NCBI RefSeq assembly: GCF_000963885.1
Contig: NZ_BALE01000038.1
Coordinates: 1-64,000 of the forward strand
Source: Tanticharoenia sakaeratensis NBRC 103193
Lineage (GTDB): Bacteria > Pseudomonadota > Alphaproteobacteria > Acetobacterales > Acetobacteraceae
DNA: 64,000 bases
Direction of reading: 5' to 3'
How positions within the stretch are numbered: position 1 is the stretch's first letter; the number at the start of each line of letters is the position of its first letter. The notes under the pieces are model-generated. The model did not search any database and had not been told where the DNA came from. It was given only the letters and a program-made list of their open reading frames with translations. A program made the position numbers and the translations under genes. Shown one piece after another: positions 53,189-62,407 of this stretch.

Positions 53189-54679
53189 TTAACCAACACT
53201 GCCTTCAAGGCTGATCTGAAGCAGCTTCTGCGCCTCGACGGCAAATTCCATCGGCAGTTCCTTCAGGACGTCCTTGCAGAAGCCGTTGACGATCAGGCCG
53301 ACCGCATCCTCTTCCGACAGACCGCGCGAACGGCAATAGAAGAGCTGATCCTCGGAGATCTTCGACGTCGTGGCCTCATGCTCGATCCGCGCAGTCATGT
53401 TGCGGTTCTCGATGTAGGGCACGGTATGGGCGCCGCACTGGTCACCGATCAGGAGGCTATCGCACTGGGTGAAGTTCCGTGCGCCGCGCGCCTTGGGCAT
53501 CATGCGCACCAGCCCGCGATACGTGCTGTCCGACCGCCCCGCGGAGATCGTCTTCGCGATGATGGTCGAACGCGTGTTGGGCGCCAGATGGATCATCTTC
53601 GTGCCCGTATCGGCCTGCTGGTGATTGTTGGTCACCGCGACCGAATAAAACTCGCCAACTGAGCCTTCGCCCGCGAGAATGCAGGACGGGTATTTCCACG
53701 TGATTGCAGAACCTGTCTCGACCTGCGTCCACGAAATCTTCGAACGTGCACCGCGACATGCGCCACGCTTGGTCACGAAGTTGTAGATCCCGCCATTGCC
53801 CTCGGCATCGCCGGGATACCAGTTCTGCACCGTCGAATACTTGATGGACGCGTCATCCGTCGCGACCAGTTCGACGACAGCCGCGTGGAGCTGGTTTTCG
53901 TCGCGCTGGGGAGCCGTGCAGCCTTCGAGGTAGGACACGGAGGCGCCGTCTTCACAGATGATCAGCGTGCGCTCAAACTGTCCCGTGTTGCGGGCATTGA
54001 TGCGGAAATAGGTCGACAGCTCCATTGGGCAACGAACGCCCTTTGGCACGTAGACGAAGCTTCCATCGGTAAACACAGCCGAATTAAGGGCTGCATAGAA
54101 ATTGTCGCCCGCCGGCACGACGCTGCCAAGGTAGCGCTGCACGAGTTCCGGATGTTCCTTCACCGCGTCTGAAATCGGGCAGAAGATCACGCCCGCCTCT
54201 TCTAGGGTCTTGCGGAAGGTCGTCACCACGGAGACGCTGTCGAACACCGCATCGACTGCGACCGGCATCCGGGCTTCCTCGCCCTCCGGCACTTCGACGC
54301 CGGCGAGCAAAGCCTGCTCGTGCAGCGGGATGCCCAGCTTCTCGTAGGTGCGCAGCAGTTCCGGGTCGACTTCCTCCAGGGATTTCGGACCGGGCTTCTT
54401 CTTTGGCTCCGCGAAATAATGTGCGTCCTGGAAGTCGATCGGCGGATGATGCGGCTTGGCCCACAGCGGCGGCTCCATCTCGCACCACGCGCGATAGGCC
54501 TTGAGACGCCATTCCAGCAGCCATTCCGGCTCGCCCTTGCGCGCGGAGATGAAGCGGATGGTATCCTCGCTCAGTCCCTTCGGCGCGATCTCCATCTCGA
54601 TGTCGGTCTCGAACCCCCACTTGTACGTGGACTGGCTGAGGGTTTCGACGGCCTCGCGGGTCTCGGTTACTGCAGGCAT
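53189..54679 (-). CDS. sufB: Fe-S cluster assembly protein SufB
   Basis: SufB is the main scaffold subunit on which the nascent cluster forms. The 496-aa product has the typical N-terminal [21 protein letters not shown] segment, the beta-helix core with [18 protein letters not shown], and the C-terminal [19 protein letters not shown] motif. GAAGG precedes the ATG. It is the first structural gene of the operon, 37 bases after the Rrf2 regulator. Confidence 0.96.
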   Translation of the reverse strand: MPAVTETREAVETLSQSTYKWGFETDIEMEIAPKGLSEDTIRFISARKGEPEWLLEWRLKAYRAWCEMEPPLWAKPHHPPIDFQDAHYFAEPKKKPGPKSLEEVDPELLRTYEKLGIPLHEQALLAGVEVPEGEEARMPVAVDAVFDSVSVVTTFRKTLEEAGVIFCPISDAVKEHPELVQRYLGSVVPAGDNFYAALNSAVFTDGSFVYVPKGVRCPMELSTYFRINARNTGQFERTLIICEDGASVSYLEGCTAPQRDENQLHAAVVELVATDDASIKYSTVQNWYPGDAEGNGGIYNFVTKRGACRGARSKISWTQVETGSAITWKYPSCILAGEGSVGEFYSVAVTNNHQQADTGTKMIHLAPNTRSTIIAKTISAGRSDSTYRGLVRMMPKARGARNFTQCDSLLIGDQCGAHTVPYIENRNMTARIEHEATTSKISEDQLFYCRSRGLSEEDAVGLIVNGFCKDVLKELPMEFAVEAQKLLQISLEGSVG

Positions 54680-54716
54680 CGCAACGCCTTCCCTTCAGAT
54701 GTCAGGTTCGTCGTGT

Positions 54717-55163
54717 TCATAGCGTCGCCGATGCGCCGGCCGGCGCGCGGGCATGGTCTGCACCGCGGCGGCCGCGTCCCATATCGGCGAGCGTGATGGA
54801 ATCCAGAGTGCGGACGATGGCATCGTTCACCATGTCCCAGTTGCCGGACAGCGCGCACAGGCCACTCGCCTCGCACACCCGGCCCTCGACACATGTGGTG
54901 ACGGCGATGGGACCATCCATCGCCCCGATCACCTGCGCGATCGAGATCGTGTCGAGGGACCGCGCCAGCCTGTATCCGCCCCGCGCGCCGCGCTGCGACA
55001 CCACGAAACCGCCACCAGCCAGCCCCTTCAGGATTTTTGCGACCGTCGGCTCCGGCACGCCCGTTTCGCCTGCCAGAACACCCGAAGTCGCAAGTTCATC
55101 ATGCCGGTCAAGTTGCACCAGCAGCACGGCGGCATAATCGGCCAGTTTCGACAGCCTCAGCAT
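54717..55163 (-). CDS. Rrf2-family SUF regulator (IscR-like)
   Basis: This 148-aa regulator should sense Fe-S status and control the suf operon it heads. It starts with MLRLSKLADYAAVLL, has the winged-helix SQRGARGGYRLAR, and carries three cysteines in C-x5-C-x5-C spacing (CVEGRVCEASGLC), the IscR arrangement. GAGGAGG immediately precedes the ATG, a very strong ribosome site. A repeat at 55213-55227 in its promoter region is a candidate operator. It is the second Rrf2 protein in the window; the other is NsrR. Confidence 0.9.
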   Translation of the reverse strand: MLRLSKLADYAAVLLVQLDRHDELATSGVLAGETGVPEPTVAKILKGLAGGGFVVSQRGARGGYRLARSLDTISIAQVIGAMDGPIAVTTCVEGRVCEASGLCALSGNWDMVNDAIVRTLDSITLADMGRGRRGADHARAPAGASATL

Positions 55164-55212
55164 CCGGTCCTCCTCGGCAACGGGTCATCCTTCAATGGAG
55201 ACTGTGCCGGTC

Positions 55213-55227
55213 CTGATTGAGTGTCAG
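55213..55227. promoter_or_regulatory. candidate operator of the suf operon
   Basis: CTGATTGAGTGTCAG is an imperfect inverted repeat about 50 bases before the regulator start. A TTGACG -35-like hexamer on the minus strand (55253-55248) places it at the expected -10 region. It shares ATTGAGTGNCA with the palindrome before hmp. Autoregulatory binding is inference. Confidence 0.4.
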
Positions 55228-55291
55228 ATGCGGAACCGCGAGGCCGTCGTCAAGGGAAGATGTGTCGAAACATGAGATTTCGGACCGTTTT

Positions 55292-56590
55292 TCAAAGACG
55301 GGTGCCGAAAAGAACACGCAAAATGACATCCAGTGCCAGCCCGACAATGAATCCGACCACCGTGCCATTGATCCGGATGAACTGCAGGTCACGCCCGACC
55401 TTCAGCTCGATCCGCTCAACGAAAGCAAGCGAGTCCCATCGTGCGACGACAGAGCTGATAAAGGCGGCCAGCCGCACACGCGCCGACGGAAGAGCCGCCA
55501 TGGCAAGCGACGCAAGTCCACGATCGAGTTTCGCACGCAGGGCCGTGTCGCTGTTCAGTTGCTCAGCCAGCCGCTTGAGCAGCACTTCGATCGCCCCCGC
55601 GGTCCAGCCGTTTTCTGCCCGCATGTCGGCCTCCGCCATGGCACGCGCCCGTCGCCACACGTCCTGGCTCCAGGCCTTGAGGCTTTCGTGCGTCAGAACA
55701 CCGCCGATCGCATGAGCAATCTCCCGCCTGCGCGCGGCATCATGCTCGATCCGGTCAACCTCTGCCCGTACCCATTCGGAAAAACCTTCACGAAGGGCGG
55801 AATCCAGCGGGTCGATCCGCTCCAGCTCCTGGTTGATCGCGTGGAGCACCTTCGAGGCGATCGATCCGCCGATCGCCCAGCCGAGAAAGCGGCCGCCCTG
55901 CTCCCGCACGCGTTCGGCGATCATCGCGCGCAGGGCCGAATCCTTGTCGCGCACGCTGTCCTTGATCCGCACCAGCAGAAACGACAGCACCTCCTGATGA
56001 TAGTCGCCCTCGACCAGCGCACGCAGCGCACGGGCGATGAGCGGCGCGAGATCGTCGCCCCCCATGAGCTGCGGGATCATGCGGCTGATGGCGGCCGACG
56101 CCCGTCCGTCCTCGAGCCGTTCGAACATGGGCGGCAGGGAATCGCGGATCGCGCGGCTGACGGTCTGCAGCGTGCGCGGCTGGGACAGCGCGCGGGCGAT
56201 CAGCCCCGGCGCGTCCAGATTGACGAGTGCGCGTTCCACATCGGCTTCGGTAAAGAACTGGCCCGCGACGAACTGCCCGAGCGCTGTTCCCAGACGGTCC
56301 TTCTGGTTCTGCAGGATCGCGGTATGCGGGATCGGCAGCCCGAGCGGATGACGAAAGAGCGCCGTGACCGCGAACCAGTCCGCGATCCCGCCGACAAGTC
56401 CGGCCCGTCCGCCGGCGCGCAGAAGCTGGATCTCCCAGCTGTCGGCGATGATCCCGCTCGCCGGCAGTCCATAGCCCAGTGCCGTGATGCCTCCCATACC
56501 GACCAGAAGGCCTGATGCGAGCGCACGATAGCGACGCAGGGTGGCGCGTGCTGTGGCCTGATCGGGCCGGATGGGATCGGCATCGGACAT
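55292..56590 (-). CDS. DUF445 family membrane protein
   Basis: The 432-aa product belongs to DUF445 (YheB/YjiN-like), of unknown function. An N-terminal helix (ALASGLLVGMGGITALGYGL) is followed by the conserved segment GGIADWFAVTALFRHPLGLPIPHTAILQ. A long helical, probably coiled region comes next, with a hydrophobic C-terminal helix (VGFIVGLALDVILRVLFG). The start at 56590 lies 78 bases from the divergent ppc-like gene. The frame remains open 609 codons further upstream, but that stretch is antisense to the ppc-like gene and is not coding. Confidence 0.88.
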   Translation of the reverse strand: MSDADPIRPDQATARATLRRYRALASGLLVGMGGITALGYGLPASGIIADSWEIQLLRAGGRAGLVGGIADWFAVTALFRHPLGLPIPHTAILQNQKDRLGTALGQFVAGQFFTEADVERALVNLDAPGLIARALSQPRTLQTVSRAIRDSLPPMFERLEDGRASAAISRMIPQLMGGDDLAPLIARALRALVEGDYHQEVLSFLLVRIKDSVRDKDSALRAMIAERVREQGGRFLGWAIGGSIASKVLHAINQELERIDPLDSALREGFSEWVRAEVDRIEHDAARRREIAHAIGGVLTHESLKAWSQDVWRRARAMAEADMRAENGWTAGAIEVLLKRLAEQLNSDTALRAKLDRGLASLAMAALPSARVRLAAFISSVVARWDSLAFVERIELKVGRDLQFIRINGTVVGFIVGLALDVILRVLFGTRL

Positions 56591-56668
56591 GCCGGGCTCG
56601 ATACCATCCCCACGCGGTACGATAAATCGGTATTGCACCGATTGCCTCACCCCGCCGCACAATGGAAA

Positions 56669-59572
56669 ATGGCCTGCCGTTCCAAGACTGCGAGAATCCC
56701 GTTGCCGCACCCCCAGACCTCCGCCTCCGAATCCCAGGACCTCGCAGCTCTCGCCCATGCCGCGGGCATACGCGTCGCAGCGTGGCAGGAGGAAATGACG
56801 CAGGCTTGCGGCGACCCGCAGCGCCCCGAGCAGGGATGGATGCTGCCCGTCGCGCACAGGATCGCGGACCGGCTGTCCGACGGCACTCTGGGGATTGCGG
56901 AACTGAAGGCCTGCATCGCGCAGATCCGCGACGAATGCCTTGAGGACCGGACAGCGCGCCTGCGCCGCTATGTCGGGCTGCAGCACACGGCGGATCCGGC
57001 GGATGCGCTGCGTCGCGCAGCCGAGCAACTCGTGACACGCGCCGACGACCCCGCCCAGCTCGCAACTATGCTCGCGCGCCCAGCCTTCTCGGCAGTCTTC
57101 ACGGCCCACCCGACATTCGCCCTCGACAACCGGGTATACGAACTTCTGGCCGGACGAGCATCCGATCCGGCCGTCGAGATCCCGAAGCTCGCCACTCATC
57201 GCCGCAGCGCGCCGCCGACGCTGATGGAGGAGCTGTCGCTGGCCATGAGTGCCATCGCACGTGGCCGTGACGCGCTTGATGCCCTGGCCGAGGCGATCCT
57301 CGCGGCCGCCATCGCGCGCTGGCCGGATCGTGCCGACGAGATCCGGGCCGGCCTGCGCCCCAGCCCCGTGATCCTGGCCAGCTGGGTCGGGTTCGATACC
57401 GACGGACGGACGGATATCGGGTGGTGGGACACGCTGCGCATCCGTCTGATGATGAAGGCCGCCCAGCTGACACGCCTGCGCGCCCAGACGGCGGCGATCC
57501 TGCCCGAAACGGCGGCGCTGATTGCCACGCTCGACCGCGCGCTCGATGTCATCGCGCGCCAGACCGAGGCCTGTCCGGACGCACGTTCCGGACAATGCCG
57601 CCCCGAGGACGTGGCCGCTTTCGCCCGCCTCCTGATCGGCGAGCGCGATGATGCCATCCTCGGTGCCAGCGCGCTCGACGACGCGTTCGCGGATACGCAC
57701 GCCCTCGTCGCGCACGATCCGCAGCGGGCCGACGCGCTGTCGACCGCCATCGCCGGCTTCAAGGCCCACGGGCTGTCGCTGGCCCGTGTTCATACGCGGC
57801 TGAATGCCGGGCAGATCTATAATGTCGCACGGGCGCGTCTTGGTATAGAGGACGACCCCGGCAACCGCAGCCATCGCCGGGTGGTCCTGTCCCAGATCAA
57901 CGAGGCGCTGGATAATGTGACGGCGTTGCCGGTCGATTTCGGCGCGCTGCTGGTGGAGCAATCGTCCGCGGCGCGGCTGATGATGACGATGGCGCAGATC
58001 GTCAAGCACATCGATGCCGAGACGCCGGTCCGCTTCCTGATCGCCGAAACCGAGAGCGGTTACACGCTGCTGGCGACGCTGTGGCTGGCGCGCCTGCTGG
58101 GCATCCCCGATCATCTGATCGAAATCTCGCCGCTGTTCGAGACGCGGGACGCGCTCGAGGATGGCGAGACGATCATCGAGGAAGCGCTGCGGTCGCGTCA
58201 CTGGCGCGATTATCTGGCGCGCTCCGGTCGCCTGTGCCTGCAGTTCGGCTATTCGGATTCGGGCCGCTATGTCGGACAGCTCGCCGCGACCAACCTTGTC
58301 GAGCGGCTGCGCCTGCGCACCGCCGCCTTGCTGCGCGAACATGAGCTGACGCATGTCGAGGTGGTGCTGTTCGACACGCATGGCGAGAGCATCGGGCGCG
58401 GCGCCCATCCCTTCCACCTGTCGGATCGGCTGAAATATCTCTCGCCCAGCCGCGCACGCCTGACGTTCGCTGCGGCCGGCATCGTGACGCGCGAGGAATC
58501 AGCATTTCAGGGCGGCGACGGCTACACGCTGTTCGGCACCGATGCGATTGCCAAATCGACAATCGCAACCCTCGCCGAGCACGTCGCAAGCGCCCCGCGT
58601 CCCGGTGCCGATCCGGCGACGCGCCTCGATCAGGTTTACGAGAAGCCGGACTTCGCCTCGGACTTCTTCTCGACGATCGCGCTCGACATGGGCAATCTCG
58701 TGGAAGACCCCGGATATGGCGCGCTGCTTGGCGCATTTGGCCCGTCGCTGATCGACAAGACGGGCTCGCGTCCATCCGCGCGCCAAAGCGATTCGGCCGC
58801 CATCGTCCGGATCAGTCATCCCAGCCAGCTCAGGGCGATTCCCAACAACGCGATCCTGCAGCAGCTTGGCTGGTGGGCGGACGTCGTGCACGGCCTGGGA
58901 TCGGCGGCCGCCCGTCATCCCGATGCCTTCGAGCAGTTCATGAGCGAAAGCCCGCGGTTCCGCCGCGCGCTCGACTTTGCACGGGCTGCCCTCAGCCATT
59001 CGGACATCGAGGTGCTGCGCACCAACGTCCTGTTGCTCGACCCTGGCACCTGGCTCGATCGTGCGGGCCACGCCGGAGATGCGGCCCGCCGCCGGCGCTG
59101 CGTCTCGATTGCGCACGGGCTCGAGGCACTGGGCTTCTGGACGAAGCTTCCGATGATGTTCCGCCGGATCCAGGCCGACCATCTCGCGCTGCGTGGCGCG
59201 TGGCCCGACAGCCCGCGCATGGCCACGCGGGAGCATCTTCTGCACGCGATCCGGATCGGCGTGATCGAGCAGATCTGGCAGATCGCAACGCGGATCCCGT
59301 ATTTCAGCCCCCGCGCCGACATTTCCTATGACCGGCTTCTGGGCATGATCCTCTGTCTCGACGTGCCGCAGGCGATGCGCAAGCTCAACGAAATCTTCCC
59401 GCGTGGCAGCACGGTGCGCGCCGATCTCGACTTCGCCGAGCCCTCCGGCCCGCGCGATGATCACGGCTTCGTCCGGGAACACGAGCAGATCTTCACGCCG
59501 ATCAGTCAGCTGTTCGATGTGCTGCGCGAGATCAGCATCGCCATCATGCATGCGAACGGCGCTTTTGGTTGA
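56669..59572 (+). CDS. divergent phosphoenolpyruvate carboxylase-like protein
   Basis: Genuine PEPC makes oxaloacetate from PEP and bicarbonate. This 967-aa protein aligns along the PEPC family by motif order but is divergent. It keeps the catalytic histidine (H147 in FTAHPTF), the metal ligands in PLFET (488-492) and GYSDS (527-531), and the arginine of SIGRG. It has lost the GGDRDGNP motif (now SWVGFDTDGR, 238-247), the FHGRGG motif (now FDTHGE, 568-573) and the GYSDSAKDAG lysine (now Arg). It also lacks the C-terminal QNTG tail, ending GAFG. The activity is therefore uncertain. Start choice is weak; a TTG at 56633 is possible. It is divergent from DUF445. Confidence 0.75.
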   Translation: MACRSKTARIPLPHPQTSASESQDLAALAHAAGIRVAAWQEEMTQACGDPQRPEQGWMLPVAHRIADRLSDGTLGIAELKACIAQIRDECLEDRTARLRRYVGLQHTADPADALRRAAEQLVTRADDPAQLATMLARPAFSAVFTAHPTFALDNRVYELLAGRASDPAVEIPKLATHRRSAPPTLMEELSLAMSAIARGRDALDALAEAILAAAIARWPDRADEIRAGLRPSPVILASWVGFDTDGRTDIGWWDTLRIRLMMKAAQLTRLRAQTAAILPETAALIATLDRALDVIARQTEACPDARSGQCRPEDVAAFARLLIGERDDAILGASALDDAFADTHALVAHDPQRADALSTAIAGFKAHGLSLARVHTRLNAGQIYNVARARLGIEDDPGNRSHRRVVLSQINEALDNVTALPVDFGALLVEQSSAARLMMTMAQIVKHIDAETPVRFLIAETESGYTLLATLWLARLLGIPDHLIEISPLFETRDALEDGETIIEEALRSRHWRDYLARSGRLCLQFGYSDSGRYVGQLAATNLVERLRLRTAALLREHELTHVEVVLFDTHGESIGRGAHPFHLSDRLKYLSPSRARLTFAAAGIVTREESAFQGGDGYTLFGTDAIAKSTIATLAEHVASAPRPGADPATRLDQVYEKPDFASDFFSTIALDMGNLVEDPGYGALLGAFGPSLIDKTGSRPSARQSDSAAIVRISHPSQLRAIPNNAILQQLGWWADVVHGLGSAAARHPDAFEQFMSESPRFRRALDFARAALSHSDIEVLRTNVLLLDPGTWLDRAGHAGDAARRRRCVSIAHGLEALGFWTKLPMMFRRIQADHLALRGAWPDSPRMATREHLLHAIRIGVIEQIWQIATRIPYFSPRADISYDRLLGMILCLDVPQAMRKLNEIFPRGSTVRADLDFAEPSGPRDDHGFVREHEQIFTPISQLFDVLREISIAIMHANGAFG

Positions 59573-59639
59573 CATCTGCGCATCAGATCCGCCCACTACC
59601 GTATATTATAACATTCTACCGATCCGACGGAGTTCCTGT

Positions 59640-61244
59640 TTGAAACATCGCCGCAACCCGTGGGGCGCATCCGCGCTCTCCCTTGCCTTGTCGACTTCCG
59701 TCCTTGCGGCGCCCACGACCTCGCCCGACAAGCCTGCAACAACGGAGAGCACAAGCTCCGGCACGGTCACGATGCGTGGCCAGGCCATTGCCTATACGGC
59801 GGTTGCCGGCACCCTCGTGGTGCATCCGAACAGCTATGACGATTCGACCGACATCGTGCGCAAGCGTGTCGGCGAGCCTGATCCGACGAAGCCCGAAGAC
59901 AAGACGCTCGAGCCGACGGCGTCCATGTTCTACACGGCCTATTTCAAGAAGGGCGCCGATCCGGCCACCCGGCCGATCACGTTCGTTTACAACGGTGGCC
60001 CGGGCTCTGCCTCGGTCTGGCTGCATATGGGGTCGTTCGGCCCCCGCCGGATCGAGACGCTGGACGACAGCCATACGCCGGCCGCTCCCTATCGCTTCAT
60101 CAATAACGACGACACGCTTCTCGACGCGTCGGACGTCGTGTTCATCGATGCCCCGGGCACGGGGTTTGGCCGCATTGCCGGCAAGGACGCCGAAAAGGCA
60201 TTCTGGGGCGTGGACGCGGACGGTCACGCATTCGCGAACTTCATCACGCAGTTTCTCGGCAAGTTCGGGCGCTACAACTCTCCGAAATACCTCTTCGGCG
60301 AAAGCTACGGCACCATGCGGTCCGCAGTCGTCGTCAACGATCTGCAGAACGATGACAGCATCGACTTCAATGGCGTGATCCTGCTGTCGCAGATCCTCAG
60401 CTACGGCAACAGCGTGGACGGCGCGAACGACGATCCGGGCAACGACCGCCCCTACGTCCTGGCGCTGCCGACCTATGCCGCGACCGCCGCCTACCATCAC
60501 ATGCTGCCGACGCAGCCCGCAGACCTGCAGGCCTTCCTGCGCGAGGTCGAGCATTTCGCAAGCACGGACTATCTGCTCGCCCTGCAACAGGGCGCGGATC
60601 TTTCGGCGGCCGATCGCCAGCATGTCGTGCAGAAACTGCACGACTACACCGGCCTTCCCGTGGACTACATCGACCGTGCGGACCTGCGCATCACGGGCGG
60701 CGAGTTCGAACACGAACTGCAGGCACGCACCGGAATCGCGACAGGGCGCCTCGATACCCGTTTCTCCGGACCGCAGATCGACCCGATGAGCAAGGAAGTG
60801 GGCTACGACCCGCAGTCGAGCGCCATCAGCTCCGCCTATGTCTCGGCATTCAACGACTACGTGCGCAAGACGCTCCATTATGGAGACGACGCGATCTACC
60901 GCCCGTTCGGACGGCTGAAGGCGGATTCCTGGCAGGCTCCACATACCCTGCCGGATGACGGCAACCAGTCGCAGGTTCCGAACGTCATGCCCGACCTGGC
61001 CCTGGCGATGAAGACGAACCCCCTGCTGCATGTCATGCTGAATGCAGGATATTTTGATCTCGCAACGCCCTATTACGAGGGCATCTACGAGATGAAGCAC
61101 CTGCCGATTCCCGCTGCCCTGCAGAAAAACATCGAGTTCAAGCAGTACCAGTCAGGTCACATGGTTTACGTGAGCGAGGCGTCCCTGAAGCAACTTCATG
61201 ACAACGTGGCCGCTTTCATCCGCGAAACCGACCACCAGGGGTAA
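59640..61244 (+). CDS. exported serine carboxypeptidase, S10 family
   Basis: The 534-aa product starts with a signal peptide (about residues 1-24, ending VLAAP) and so acts in the periplasm or outside. It belongs to the alpha/beta-hydrolase S10 carboxypeptidases: the NGGPGS oxyanion motif is at 118-123 and the nucleophile Ser222 is in GESYG. The Asp lies in NAGYFDLATP and the His in YQSGHMVY near the C-terminus. The start is TTG at 59640 with GGAG upstream; it gives exactly a basic n-region (MKHRRN). The GlsB-like gene follows after 6 bases. Confidence 0.88.
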   Translation: MKHRRNPWGASALSLALSTSVLAAPTTSPDKPATTESTSSGTVTMRGQAIAYTAVAGTLVVHPNSYDDSTDIVRKRVGEPDPTKPEDKTLEPTASMFYTAYFKKGADPATRPITFVYNGGPGSASVWLHMGSFGPRRIETLDDSHTPAAPYRFINNDDTLLDASDVVFIDAPGTGFGRIAGKDAEKAFWGVDADGHAFANFITQFLGKFGRYNSPKYLFGESYGTMRSAVVVNDLQNDDSIDFNGVILLSQILSYGNSVDGANDDPGNDRPYVLALPTYAATAAYHHMLPTQPADLQAFLREVEHFASTDYLLALQQGADLSAADRQHVVQKLHDYTGLPVDYIDRADLRITGGEFEHELQARTGIATGRLDTRFSGPQIDPMSKEVGYDPQSSAISSAYVSAFNDYVRKTLHYGDDAIYRPFGRLKADSWQAPHTLPDDGNQSQVPNVMPDLALAMKTNPLLHVMLNAGYFDLATPYYEGIYEMKHLPIPAALQKNIEFKQYQSGHMVYVSEASLKQLHDNVAAFIRETDHQG

Positions 61245-61250
61245 GTCGCC

Positions 61251-61517
61251 ATGCATCACCACGGCCTGATCATCACGATCATTCTTGGCTTCATCACCGG
61301 CGTTATCGCCAAGCTGCTCATGCCGGGGCGCGATCCCGGCGGCTTCATCGTGACCACGCTTCTCGGTATCGTCGGATCGGTATTCGCCAGCATGGCCGGC
61401 CGGGCGCTGCATCTGTATCGCCCGGGGCAACCTGCGGGGTTCATCGCATCCGTCGTGGGCGCCATGGTGCTGCTCGCGCTCTATCACATGATCACTCGAC
61501 GCAACGCCGGCGTCTGA
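61251..61517 (+). CDS. GlsB/YeaQ/YmgE family small membrane protein
   Basis: The 88-aa product has three hydrophobic glycine-rich helices (IITIILGFITGVIAKLLMPG, GFIVTTLLGIVGSVFASM, and FIASVVGAMVLLALY), the layout of the GlsB/YeaQ/YmgE (transglycosylase-associated) family. These are often stress-induced, but their biochemical role is unknown. AGGGG precedes the ATG. It is 6 bases downstream of the S10 peptidase gene, so they are likely cotranscribed. Confidence 0.88.
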   Translation: MHHHGLIITIILGFITGVIAKLLMPGRDPGGFIVTTLLGIVGSVFASMAGRALHLYRPGQPAGFIASVVGAMVLLALYHMITRRNAGV

Positions 61518-61717
61518 TCACGGCAGGCGCGCCGGCTGCGTTTCGACGTGGTCGGCCAGCCTGCCATCGATCTGGCCAGAAGGTCGGAACCAGTGTCTGC
61601 GCCGAAGCGGTTCGGTGCAATTCCATCACTTTCACTGCAGTGTCATGGATCTGGCCTTGTCATCGTGTTCGATGACTTACACGCTCTGGCCCCCTCTCCT
61701 CGGAACCGGAGCGCTCC

Positions 61718-62386
61718 ATGACCAACCACCGCCGGCTTTTCCCGGATCACCACCTCGACGCGTTCCTGTTCGACATGGACGGCACGATCCTGACATCCAT
61801 CGTCGCCGCCGAACGCGTCTGGGCGCGCTGGGCACGCAAGCATGGGCTCAATGTCGAGGCGTTCCTCCCGACACTGCATGGCGTACGCACGATCGAAACC
61901 GTCAAGCGCCAGAACCTTCCGGTCGATCCGGAGGCCGAAGCGCGCTGGATCACGGAACAGGAAATGGTCGATACGGACGGCATTACCGAAATCCCTGGCG
62001 CTGCCCGCTTCCTGGCATCCCTTCCCGACCATGGCTGGGCGATCGTGACATCCGCCACGCGCGACCTGGCATTGCGTCGGATCGAAATTGCCGGGTTGCC
62101 GATGCCGCCCGTGCTCGTCACATCCGAGGATGTCGTTCGCGGCAAACCCGAGCCGGATTGCTTTTTGCTGGGCGCGGAACGCCTAGGCGTGGCCATTGAA
62201 GACTGCGTCATCTTCGAAGATGCCCCTGCGGGAATTCAGGCGGCCGAGGCGTCAGGCGCGCAGGTTGTCGTAATCACGCATACACACCGCGAGCCAATGT
62301 CGACACCACACCTCACAGTGCCGGGCTATGACGCGCTGGAGGCCCGGGAGGGTCCGAACGAGACGCTCGAACTCTTCCAGGCCTGA
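61718..62386 (+). CDS. HAD-superfamily sugar/polyol phosphatase
   Basis: The 222-aa product is a subfamily IA haloacid-dehalogenase phosphatase. The nucleophile motif FDMDGT has Asp19 and Asp21, motif II is TSATRD, motif III lysine is in RGKPEPD near 147, and motif IV is FEDAPAG. The TSATRDLAL and EDAPAGIQAAEASG segments resemble yeast glycerol-3-phosphatase and 2-deoxyglucose-6-phosphatase and bacterial sugar phosphatases of the YfbT type, so a small sugar or polyol phosphate is the likely substrate. GGAG precedes the ATG. It is convergent with the molybdopterin dehydrogenase gene. Confidence 0.88.
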   Translation: MTNHRRLFPDHHLDAFLFDMDGTILTSIVAAERVWARWARKHGLNVEAFLPTLHGVRTIETVKRQNLPVDPEAEARWITEQEMVDTDGITEIPGAARFLASLPDHGWAIVTSATRDLALRRIEIAGLPMPPVLVTSEDVVRGKPEPDCFLLGAERLGVAIEDCVIFEDAPAGIQAAEASGAQVVVITHTHREPMSTPHLTVPGYDALEAREGPNETLELFQA

Positions 62387-62407
62387 GGCCGCCCAGACGC
62401 GCAGCAA

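Noticed and set aside
56591-58417. 609-codon open extension upstream of DUF445 on the minus strand
   Set aside because: It lies wholly antisense to the ppc-like gene; family similarity of DUF445 begins at the ATG at 56590.
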